A stretch of 28,972 nt of DNA from a virus, in IMG/VR virus record IMGVR_UViG_3300032322_000793, positions 1 to 28,972 of that record; one strand, written 5' to 3'. Position 1 is the stretch's first letter; the number at the start of each line of letters is the position of its first letter. This document shows, piece by piece, positions 10,741 through 17,579 of this stretch. The notes under the pieces were generated by a model. That model searched no databases and had not been told where the DNA came from. It saw only the letters and a list, made by a program, of their open reading frames with translations. The position numbers and the translations under genes were made by a program.

Positions 10741-10987
10741 CTGCGTTGATTACCCGACAGCCGATCCTGACCGGGAGAAGGCGTGGGATAAGCTAATTAA
10801 AAGCAGACAGGGTAAAAACCTGAGCAGACATGGGTTCCCGAAGGACGAACACGGATTCAGGTTCCCTCTGGGCGGGTGCTACCACGAACTGTGGTGCATC
10901 GCTTGGGAGTTTGCGTGGGATGCAGGGTACAGAAGTCGGATGGAAGTGGAGTCAAAGAGTGAAGCAAAAACGCGAAAGAAGATGTAA
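10700..10987 (+). CDS. Hypothetical protein (95 aa)
   Basis: The ATG at 10700 has GGGAGTTGGA upstream and overlaps the previous gene by 41 bp. The sequence starts MAKAVRLKAKSVADCVDYPT, has a Gly/aromatic middle (GFRFPLGGCYHELWCIAWEF and then AWDAGYR) and a very basic tail (SKSEAKTRKKM). The pattern of cysteine, histidine and tryptophan in the middle suggests a small structured domain, but I cannot name it. Its 3' end overlaps the next zinc-finger gene by 29 bp. Confidence 0.62.
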   Translation: MAKAVRLKAKSVADCVDYPTADPDREKAWDKLIKSRQGKNLSRHGFPKDEHGFRFPLGGCYHELWCIAWEFAWDAGYRSRMEVESKSEAKTRKKM

Positions 10988-11141
10988 TGAGTGTTGGCAT
11001 TTGTTTGCCAGTCCTGAGTCCATAAGGCTGCATCGTCTGATAGGTGGTCGGTGCCGCACTGAAGATGAGTTGAAGGCCGCAGGGTATACCCTGACCCCTA
11101 AGGGGTGGCTGCACAGCATGAACAAACCGAAAGAGGTATAG
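10959..11141 (+). CDS. Small C2HC zinc-finger protein (60 aa)
   Basis: The start is GTG at 10959, inside the end of the previous gene, with a GGAG site upstream; a longer form from ATG 10920 is possible but reads out of a neighbour's frame. The order C9-x2-C12-x12-H25-x6-C32 (CNECWHLFASPESIRLHRLI, then GGRC) is a single zinc-finger layout, followed by GYTLTPKGWLHS. Small phage proteins with an ECGxxFxxxxGLxxHRxxxxC pattern and a W-containing tail are common; they probably bind nucleic acid, but none that I know has a proven role. The polymerase gene starts 1 bp after its stop. Confidence 0.7.
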   Translation: MKQKRERRCNECWHLFASPESIRLHRLIGGRCRTEDELKAAGYTLTPKGWLHSMNKPKEV

Positions 11142-11142
11142 G

Positions 11143-12996
11143 GTGAGTTTTATTACGCTTGATTTCGAGACGTACTATGCCAACGACCTTGGGTTCCGTA
11201 CTCAGACCAACGAGGAGTACCTGAACGACCCGCGCTTTGAGGTGATTGGTGTTGGCATCAAGGTCGATGACAACCCGACCAAGTGGGTCACGGAGAACAT
11301 CGCAGACGAACTCGCCATGCTTGACTGGGGCAACTCAGCCCTGCTCTGTCACAACATGATGTTCGATGGCGCGATCCTTGCGTGGAAGTACGGGATTGTC
11401 CCGGCGATGTATTACGACACGCTGTGCATGGCACGGGCGATTCATGGCGTTGATGCAGGTGGCTCACTCAAGGCTTTGGCTGAGCGGTACAACCTAGGCG
11501 TGAAGGGTACCGAGGTGGTCGATGCTTTGGGCAAGCGACGGGCAGACTTCACCCCGGAACAACTCGCAGCCTACGGGCGTTACTGCGTCAATGACGTAGA
11601 CCTTACCTTCAAGTTGTTTGGCTCCCTGTTGTCGGGCTACTTCCCGCAGGACGAACTTGACTTGATCGACATGACGCTGCGTATGTACACGCAACCCGTA
11701 CTTGAGGTGGACGACGCCCTCTTGGTTGACCGACTGGAGCAGGTCAGGGCACAGAAGAAGGAACTCCTCAGTGGTCTGATGGACGCGATGAAGGTCACGA
11801 CCGTTGAGGAAGTCCGGACATGTCTGGCAAGCAACCCTCAGTTCGCCGCTGAACTTGAGCGGCACGGTATCACCCCGCCTAAAAAGGTAAGCCCGACGAC
11901 AGGCAAGGAGACGTTTGCTCTTGCCAAGAACGACGAGGCGTTCATCGAGTTATTGGAACACGATAATCCACTTATCCAACAACTATGCGCCGTCCGTCTG
12001 GGTACTAAGTCCACCATCGAAGAGTCGCGTATCGAGCGGTTCATTGGGATTGGGTCACGGAACCGGGGGCGACTGCCTATCCCGCTTAAGTATTACGGGG
12101 CACACACAGGCCGTTGGTCAGGGCAGGACTCCGTGAACCTTCAGAACCTGCCGAGCCGGGACAAGAACAAGAAGGCGCTTAAGAACGCGCTGCTTGCACC
12201 GCTTGGGCACTACATAATCAACTGCGACAGCAGTCAGATCGAGGCGCGTGTCTTGGCGTGGCTTGCCGGACAGGATGAAGTTGTTTCGCAATTTGCGAAT
12301 GGCGAAGATGTGTACTCGATCTTTGCAACGAAAATCTACAACCGCCCTATTACCAAGGCCAACCCCGTCGAGCGGTTCGTGGGCAAGACCTGCGTCCTTG
12401 GCTTGGGCTACGGCACCGGGGCGAAGAAGTTGCAGCATACCCTCAAGACTCAGCCCCCCGGCGCTGACCTGAGCGAGGACGAATGCAAACGCATTGTCGA
12501 TCTTTACCGGCAAAAGAACGACAAGATACCGGAACTTTGGGAGCAGAGTGACCTAGCACTCAAGCGCATGATGGCTTGGCCTTCAGGTACCCGTGAGTAC
12601 TCCTTGGGACAGCATGAGGCTGTATGGGTCAGCCCGCAGGGCATCCGGTTACCAAATGGGCTATACATTAAATACCCAAACTTACACGTGTCGGACAATA
12701 ACAAGGTGGTTTATGCCTCACGCAAGGGCGTTCAGTCCATCTGGGGTGGGGCTGTTGTTGAGAACGTGGTGCAGGCGCTTGCCCGTATCATTGTCGGGCA
12801 GCAGATGCTTATGCTTAAAGAGAAGTACAGGCCAGTACTCACAGTACACGACGCCGCCGTGTTGGTTGTGCCCGAGCATGAACTAGAAGATGCGCTTGCG
12901 TTTATAACACAAGTAATGTCTACTCCTCCTAACTGGGCGGACGGCTTGCCCGTAGCATGTGAGGCGAAGTATGGACGATCATACGGAGACTGCTAA
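11143..12996 (+). CDS. Family A DNA polymerase with 3'-5' exonuclease (617 aa)
   Basis: The phage replicative polymerase. The start is GTG at 11143, with exonuclease motif I DFETY at residues 7-11, so no N-terminal extension is missing. Exo II is HNMMFD near residue 69 and exo III YCVND near 146. The polymerase domain carries motif A NCDSSQIEARVL (about 359-370), motif B on the O-helix RFVGKTCVLGLGYGTGAKK (about 408-426), and motif C TVHDAAVLVV (about 566-576). No 5'-3' exonuclease domain is present. At 617 residues it is shorter than bacterial Pol I and in the phage size range. It heads the replication module and overlaps the nuclease gene by 26 bp. Confidence 0.95.
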   Translation: MSFITLDFETYYANDLGFRTQTNEEYLNDPRFEVIGVGIKVDDNPTKWVTENIADELAMLDWGNSALLCHNMMFDGAILAWKYGIVPAMYYDTLCMARAIHGVDAGGSLKALAERYNLGVKGTEVVDALGKRRADFTPEQLAAYGRYCVNDVDLTFKLFGSLLSGYFPQDELDLIDMTLRMYTQPVLEVDDALLVDRLEQVRAQKKELLSGLMDAMKVTTVEEVRTCLASNPQFAAELERHGITPPKKVSPTTGKETFALAKNDEAFIELLEHDNPLIQQLCAVRLGTKSTIEESRIERFIGIGSRNRGRLPIPLKYYGAHTGRWSGQDSVNLQNLPSRDKNKKALKNALLAPLGHYIINCDSSQIEARVLAWLAGQDEVVSQFANGEDVYSIFATKIYNRPITKANPVERFVGKTCVLGLGYGTGAKKLQHTLKTQPPGADLSEDECKRIVDLYRQKNDKIPELWEQSDLALKRMMAWPSGTREYSLGQHEAVWVSPQGIRLPNGLYIKYPNLHVSDNNKVVYASRKGVQSIWGGAVVENVVQALARIIVGQQMLMLKEKYRPVLTVHDAAVLVVPEHELEDALAFITQVMSTPPNWADGLPVACEAKYGRSYGDC

Positions 12997-13651
12997 AGTG
13001 ATTCACTGGTCATACAGCAGCCTTAAGGACTACACGAGTTGTCCTAAGAAGTATTATCACTTGAAGGTGGCGAAGGACCATGTCATTACAGTATCAGAGC
13101 AGATGCTGTACGGCACGGCTGTTCACAAAGCCGCAGAAGATTACGTCAGGGACGGTACTCCATTAGCCAAGAACTATGAGCAGTTCAAGGCATCCCTCGA
13201 TGCGTTGTTGGCTATTGAAGGCACTCGTTATCCCGAATACGAGATGGCGCTCTACGAGGACAAGACCCCGTGCGATTTTGGTGACAGCAAGCGTTGGGTG
13301 CGGGGCATCGTAGACCTGTTGATAGTTGACGGCGAGTCGGCGTACATTGTGGACTACAAGACAGGTAACAATAAGTACCCCGACACGAAGCAGTTGAAGT
13401 TGATGGCGTTGATGACCTACGCGCACTTCCCTGCGGTGGACCACATCAAGGCGGGGCTGCTGTTCATAACGCGCAACTCGTTTGTGCCAGAAGAGTACCG
13501 TCGAAGTGACATTAGTAGACTTTGGGCCGAGTTTACGCCTACGCTTGAGCGGCTAAGATTGGCCTACGAGAACAGTATGTGGCCTCCGTCTCCTAGCGGT
13601 TTGTGCGGATGGTGCCCGGTCAATAGTTGTAAGTTTCATAGGGATAGATAA
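12971..13651 (+). CDS. Cas4/RecB-like PD-(D/E)XK exonuclease with Fe-S cysteines (226 aa)
   Basis: A single-strand-type exonuclease of the RecB/Cas4 superfamily. The ATG at 12971 follows GAGG inside the end of the polymerase gene. Core motifs are GTAVHKAAED (about residues 48-57), GIVDLLIVDG (D near 114) and IVDYKTG (D127, K129). C24 in the YTSCPKKYY segment and C212, C215, C220 in CGWCPVNSC would form the four-cysteine iron-sulfur cluster of Cas4 and AddB-type enzymes. Phage members of the family are found with polymerase genes and are thought to process DNA ends for replication or recombination. Overlap with the polymerase gene implies coupled expression. Confidence 0.88.
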   Translation: MDDHTETAKVIHWSYSSLKDYTSCPKKYYHLKVAKDHVITVSEQMLYGTAVHKAAEDYVRDGTPLAKNYEQFKASLDALLAIEGTRYPEYEMALYEDKTPCDFGDSKRWVRGIVDLLIVDGESAYIVDYKTGNNKYPDTKQLKLMALMTYAHFPAVDHIKAGLLFITRNSFVPEEYRRSDISRLWAEFTPTLERLRLAYENSMWPPSPSGLCGWCPVNSCKFHRDR

Positions 13652-13652
13652 T

Positions 13653-13937
13653 ATGAAAGACGCCGAAAAAGAGTACTACAGAGTTACACTCCCTTACGGT
13701 AAATGGACGACCAAAGACGGCACCGAGGTGCTGTTTAATCGTAAGTACCAGCCTATCTGGGTGAAGCACCCTGATGGAAAGGTCAATAGCGCAGCACGTG
13801 ATTGGTGGGTTCCTAACCTCGTCAAACAAGAGTTTTACTACGATGAGAGTAACCTGCCATACGGCGACCGCCGTCTAAAGCGTACCCACGACAGTTTGGC
13901 TAGATGCTATGCGGCCCTCAACAAATTTGGAGTTTGA
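13653..13937 (+). CDS. Hypothetical protein (94 aa)
   Basis: The ATG at 13653 has AGGGA upstream and starts 1 bp after the nuclease stop. The sequence begins MKDAEKEYYRVTLPYGKWTT and holds a beta-rich part (EVLFNRKYQPIWVKHPDGKV) and a W-rich turn (RDWWVPN), then a helix near the C-terminus (RTHDSLARCYAALNKFGV). I do not recognise a family. It lies between the nuclease and an HNH gene in the replication module. There is no membrane segment or signal peptide. Confidence 0.7.
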   Translation: MKDAEKEYYRVTLPYGKWTTKDGTEVLFNRKYQPIWVKHPDGKVNSAARDWWVPNLVKQEFYYDESNLPYGDRRLKRTHDSLARCYAALNKFGV

Positions 13938-13940
13938 ATC

Positions 13941-14195
13941 ATGCCGTACGTGAACAAGGCTAGACCCTACAAGAAAGAGTACAAGCAGCAGGTTGAGCGT
14001 GGTGAACACGACAACCGCATGGAGCGCCAACGCGCCCGACGTGGTTACGATGCCAAGGGTATCAGCCGCAAGGGTAAGGACGTTGCTCACGTCAAGGCGC
14101 TGTCCAAAGGTGGCAGCAACGGGGATGGTACCCGGCTTGAGCCGCCCTCAAAGAATCGGTCGTTCCGTCGCAAGTCGAACGGGGCGATGAAGTAG
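13941..14195 (+). CDS. Small HNH-type protein (84 aa)
   Basis: The ATG at 13941 follows GGAG. The very basic protein (MPYVNKARPYKKEYKQQVER) carries GKDVAHVKALSKGGSNGDGT and then PPSKNRSFRRKSNGAMK. This matches the small phage HNH endonuclease type, whose core reads GKDVDHKKPLSKGGSN followed by N and R residues before SF. Here the usual D-H pair is A-H (VAHV), so one metal-binding or structural position differs and activity is uncertain. Such proteins nick DNA during packaging or replication, but the truncated core could also be a DNA-binding relic. Confidence 0.75.
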   Translation: MPYVNKARPYKKEYKQQVERGEHDNRMERQRARRGYDAKGISRKGKDVAHVKALSKGGSNGDGTRLEPPSKNRSFRRKSNGAMK

Positions 14196-14369
14196 CCTCC
14201 ACAAGGCGTGAGTGTGAGAGGAAGAGAGCTACACCTCCCTCTGCGGATCGGCATAGTCTGCTAACCACGTCAGTTGACGGCAAGCCCTAAGCGTGCCCTA
14301 GGCACAGCCTCCACCTTGAGCGTCAACCGTCTGGCCCACGTAACGGGCCTTTACCAAGTAGGACTCAGC
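14196..14369 (+). other. Non-coding leader before SNF2 helicase gene
   Basis: This 174-bp gap contains two small inverted repeats, GTGCC-CTA-GGCAC (14293-14305) and GGCCC-n7-GGGCC (14333-14349, followed by TTTACC). No tRNA cloverleaf and no consensus promoter were found. An in-frame TTG extension of the next gene exists from 14274, but the ATG at 14370 has the better ribosome site. Confidence 0.5.
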
Positions 14370-15953
14370 ATGAATATAGTAGAAAACACAGCAGTGCAGT
14401 TCAGTATTCCTGCAAAATTAGCAGACGCTCTTTACCACAACATCGAGAAGTGCGAGTACGTAAACGCCACGTCCGATGTAAAAGAGATGATCTTGTATTG
14501 GGGCTACGAGGAAGCGTGCGCCGCTGCCAACATCATTGATGAGGCACAGCCGAACCCCTCACTGCCTAAGATTCCTTCTCCAATACTTAAGGACTACGAC
14601 TGGCCCGGCATACTCAAGCCTTTTGAGCATCAGAAAGACACCGCTTCGTTCTTGTCTATCCGTAAACGGGCGTTCTGCTTCAACGAGGCAGGTACAGGCA
14701 AGACCTCTGCCGCCATATGGGCCGCTGATTACTTGATGAATAAGGGCCTGATAAGCAGGGTGCTAGTCATCTGCCCGTTGTCCATCATGCACTCGGCATG
14801 GCAAGCAGACATCTTCAAGACCGCGATGCACAGAACGTGCGGTATCGCGCATGGCTCAGCAGAAAAGCGTAAGAAGGTTATAGATGAAGGGTACGACTTC
14901 ACCATCATCAACTACGACGGCACGCATGTCGTGTTCAACGAACTAGTTGCGGGTAAGTTCGACCTCATCATCGTAGACGAAGCGAACGCATACAAGACCG
15001 TGAACACGCGGCGTTGGAAGACGCTGGCTAAGATGCTGACTCCGCAGACATGGTTATGGATGATGACCGGCACGCCTTCTTCTCAGTCGCCTATCGACGC
15101 TTTTGGTTTGGCTAGATTGGTGTCCCCGCAACGTGTGCCTAAGTTCACGACCGCGTGGCGCGACAAGGTCATGTATCAAGTGACCCGTTTCAAGTGGCTA
15201 CCAAAAGATACACACAAACTGGAAGTGTTCAACGCGCTACAGCCTGCTGTCCGGCACACCAAGAAGAACTGTCTTGACCTGCCAGAACTCACTTATCAGA
15301 CACGTGAGGTGCCGTTGACCCCGCAGGTTGTCAAATACTATAAGACCCTTAAACAACAGATGTTGATCGAAGCTGCTGGCCAACAGATCAGCGCCGTCAA
15401 CGCGGCGTCTTCGCTACAAAAACTTTTGCAATTATCTGGCGGCGCAGTTTATTCAGACAAGCATCTGGTCATTGAGTTTGACGTGTCGCCTAGGCTGAAC
15501 GCCTTGCAAGAAGTACTAGACGAAACTACAAATAAGGTTGTAGTATTTGTTCCGTACCTTCACACTATTGACGTCGTCTCCAAGTACCTCACCAAGCAAG
15601 GCGTGAGCAACGAGGTGATACAAGGCTCGGTAAGTGCGACGGGACGTGCAGCGATCATCAACAGATTTCAAAAGTCCGAAGACCCACGAGTGCTTGTCAT
15701 TCAGCCACAGTCGGCGTCTCACGGCATCACGTTGACTGCTGCGGATACGATTGTGTTTTGGTCCCCGGTGATGTCGGTAGAGACATACCTACAGTGCATC
15801 GGGCGCATCGAACGTGTTGGACAAAAGAATGCAATGACTGTAGTGCATCTGCAAGGCTCTGACGTTGAGCGCAAGATGTACTCCATGTTGCAGGGTAAGG
15901 TCGATAGTCATCAAAAGATTGTCGATTTGTATATGCAAGAGTTGGAGGCTTGA
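14370..15953 (+). CDS. SNF2-family DEAD-like helicase/ATPase (527 aa)
   Basis: A double-stranded DNA translocase or helicase of superfamily 2. The ATG at 14370 follows AAGTAGGA. After an N-terminal unique part (1-85), motif I is NEAGTGKTSAA (about 104-114), Ia VLVICPLSIMHSAW, motif II IIVDEAN (about 200; the fourth residue N replaces the usual H), motif III MTGTPSS (about 231-237), motif V SHGITLTAADTIVF and motif VI QCIGRIERVGQK (about 474-485). Phage SNF2 proteins of about 500 residues remodel replication forks or displace host proteins. The family frequently co-occurs with VRR-NUC nucleases, here at 8195. The stop overlaps the next start by TGATG. Confidence 0.92.
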   Translation: MNIVENTAVQFSIPAKLADALYHNIEKCEYVNATSDVKEMILYWGYEEACAAANIIDEAQPNPSLPKIPSPILKDYDWPGILKPFEHQKDTASFLSIRKRAFCFNEAGTGKTSAAIWAADYLMNKGLISRVLVICPLSIMHSAWQADIFKTAMHRTCGIAHGSAEKRKKVIDEGYDFTIINYDGTHVVFNELVAGKFDLIIVDEANAYKTVNTRRWKTLAKMLTPQTWLWMMTGTPSSQSPIDAFGLARLVSPQRVPKFTTAWRDKVMYQVTRFKWLPKDTHKLEVFNALQPAVRHTKKNCLDLPELTYQTREVPLTPQVVKYYKTLKQQMLIEAAGQQISAVNAASSLQKLLQLSGGAVYSDKHLVIEFDVSPRLNALQEVLDETTNKVVVFVPYLHTIDVVSKYLTKQGVSNEVIQGSVSATGRAAIINRFQKSEDPRVLVIQPQSASHGITLTAADTIVFWSPVMSVETYLQCIGRIERVGQKNAMTVVHLQGSDVERKMYSMLQGKVDSHQKIVDLYMQELEA

Positions 15954-16348
15954 TGAATACTGAATCTTTGGTTGAGACATACATAGCCGTGCGAGGGCAG
16001 CGAGACAAGTTGCTGCGTGAGTACGAGGCGGCTGACGGAGCGCTTAAAGCTGACTTGAACAAGCTGGAGATGGCACTGCTTGATATCTGCAACGCTGTGA
16101 ACGCGGACAGTATCAAGACGGCGCACGGTACGGTGATGCGCAAGGTGAACGAGCGGTTCTTCTGCCAAGACTGGGACAACTTCTACAAGTATGTTTTGGA
16201 TAATGAAGCCGTGCAGTTGCTTGAGCGGCGAATTCACCAAGGCAACTTCAAGGAGCATATGAAGGCCATCGAAGGTGATGGCTTCCCACCGGGGGTAAGT
16301 GTGATGAGAGAGTTTGGTGTATCAGTACGTAAATCCAGTAAGGAGTAG
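15953..16348 (+). CDS. Conserved phage protein with coiled coil, replication module (131 aa)
   Basis: The ATG at 15953 shares a base with the helicase stop and has GGAGG upstream. The first 50 residues form a coiled coil (ETYIAVRGQRDKLLREYEAA), followed by LDICNAVNADSIKTAHGTVM and WDNFYKYVLDNEAVQLLERR and then PPGVSVMREFGVSVRK. The order of coiled coil, NADSIKT-GTV strand pair and WDxFYxYVxxxxAxxLLE-RRIxQ helix is a recurrent small protein of phage replication modules whose exact role is unknown; it is reminiscent of Gam-like nuclease inhibitors in its N-terminal helices. It probably acts with the helicase or the next protein. Confidence 0.78.
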   Translation: MNTESLVETYIAVRGQRDKLLREYEAADGALKADLNKLEMALLDICNAVNADSIKTAHGTVMRKVNERFFCQDWDNFYKYVLDNEAVQLLERRIHQGNFKEHMKAIEGDGFPPGVSVMREFGVSVRKSSKE

Positions 16349-16353
16349 TTCAA

Positions 16354-17193
16354 ATGAGTAACGATATCATTGCGAATCTTAAGAGCGAACTTGCCACTGT
16401 TCCGCGTGGCATTGACGACGATACCCGCGCAGTTGCGGGTGGCGGCAGCGGTAATCTGTCCAAGCGCATCTCCATCAAGGGCGGCGTGTTCCGCAAGATG
16501 GCGGGTGGCAAGGAGATCGGGGCCATCGAAGACCGGCACATGAACGTGATCTTCGTGAAGATGTCCCACACGCCGAGCCGTACCTATTACACCGGCATCT
16601 ATAAGGAAGGCGAGAAGACCGCGCCTGCCTGTTGGTCAACCGACTCCAAGGTCCCTGACAAGGAAGTCAAGAACCCTCAGGCTGAGGCTTGCGACAAGTG
16701 CCAGTTCAGCATCAAGGGTTCTGGTCAGGGCGGTAGCGGTGCTGCGTGCCGTCTGTCGTGGCGTACCGCAGTTGTGTTGCCTGCTGACCCCGGTGGCGAT
16801 GTCATGCAGTTGGTCCTCCCTGCTACGTCCTGCTTCGGCAAGGAAGAGGGTGGCAAGTGGCCCTTCCGTCCGTATATTCAGAAGTTGGCGGACAACGACA
16901 TCAGCGCGGGGCGTGTCGTGACCAAGATGCAGTTCGACACCAAGTCGCCTGTGCCTAAGCTGCTGTTCTCGCCTGTTGGTGTTGTACCTGAGGATGACAC
17001 TGATACGATCAAGCGTCAGCGCGAGTCTGCGGCTGCTGAGAACGCGGTCAAGTTGAATGTTTATCAGGCGGAGGAGCAGACTAGTGCTACCCCTGTTGCA
17101 TCTGATGAGCCTAAACTCCGTGAACCCAAGAAGTCTGAAGCCCCTCCTTCTGGCGATGTCTCGGACGTTGTCAAGAAGTGGTCCAAGAAGTAA
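16354..17193 (+). CDS. Replication-module protein, possible ssDNA-binding role (279 aa)
   Basis: The ATG at 16354 follows AAGGAG. The protein starts MSNDIIANLKSELATVPRGI, and residues 30-210 look beta-rich. ACDKCQF near residue 113 and a further cysteine near 131 (AACRLSW) are candidate zinc ligands, and a TSCFG cysteine follows. The last 60 residues are a low-complexity Ser/Pro/Glu/Lys linker ending in a conserved-looking DVSDVVKKWSKK. A beta core plus flexible tail between a helicase and a primase gene fits a single-stranded-DNA-binding protein of the T4 gp32 style, which also binds zinc. The tail here is basic at its very end instead of acidic, which argues against a classic SSB tip. Function is inferred. 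Confidence 0.65.
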   Translation: MSNDIIANLKSELATVPRGIDDDTRAVAGGGSGNLSKRISIKGGVFRKMAGGKEIGAIEDRHMNVIFVKMSHTPSRTYYTGIYKEGEKTAPACWSTDSKVPDKEVKNPQAEACDKCQFSIKGSGQGGSGAACRLSWRTAVVLPADPGGDVMQLVLPATSCFGKEEGGKWPFRPYIQKLADNDISAGRVVTKMQFDTKSPVPKLLFSPVGVVPEDDTDTIKRQRESAAAENAVKLNVYQAEEQTSATPVASDEPKLREPKKSEAPPSGDVSDVVKKWSKK

Positions 17194-17202
17194 GGTGAAG
17201 TC

Positions 17203-17517
17203 ATGCGGTCCTATGGTCAAAAGTTTTTGTTAGAACTGCGAGACGCAGACCCGGCTCGTTTGGGCGTCCAACTGGGCAGGTTGTGTGTAGATGCAAACCT
17301 GCCAGCGCTTTATGTAGCCAAGGTGTTGCAGGTGTCTAAGACTACAATCTACGCGTGGTTCCGTGGGCAGTACATCCGCGAACAAAAGCGTGCGACTGTA
17401 GAAGCCTTCATTACGCTCGTCCAGAAAGACATGGAAGCAGGGTTGCTGCCTTGCAAGACTACTTTGGACGCTAAGACGTACCTGTCAAAGATGGTAGGGG
17501 AGTCCGTAGTGCTTTAA
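17203..17517 (+). CDS. HTH DNA-binding protein (104 aa)
   Basis: The ATG at 17203 has AAGGTGA upstream. Residues about 33-58 (NLPALYVAKVLQVSKTTIYA, then WFRGQ) form a Cro-like helix-turn-helix. The N-terminus MRSYGQKFLLELRDADPARL and the C-terminus KTYLSKMVG match a small HTH family recurrent before primase genes in phages of betaproteobacteria as I remember them. It is basic in the HTH and has no other domain. It probably regulates the replication genes or marks an origin; its targets could include the palindromes near the left end, which is a guess. A terminator follows at 17537. Confidence 0.82.
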   Translation: MRSYGQKFLLELRDADPARLGVQLGRLCVDANLPALYVAKVLQVSKTTIYAWFRGQYIREQKRATVEAFITLVQKDMEAGLLPCKTTLDAKTYLSKMVGESVVL

Positions 17518-17536
17518 GCAGGGCTTATCCTTTTTT

Positions 17537-17565
17537 GGCGGGGTGGCCTTCGCCCCGCCTTTTTT
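17537..17565 (+). terminator. Rho-independent terminator before primase-helicase gene
   Basis: GGCGGGG (17537-17543) pairs with CCCCGCC (17553-17559) and TTTTTT follows (17560-17565). The loop is 9 nt. The ATG of the primase-helicase gene is only 14 nt beyond the T-run. Confidence 0.88.
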
Positions 17566-17579
17566 ATCTGTGGACGTAT

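Noticed and set aside
14196-14369. Possible tRNA or small RNA in the gap before the helicase gene
   Set aside because: No T-loop sequence, acceptor stem or cloverleaf could be built; the two small inverted repeats are not enough for an RNA gene call.
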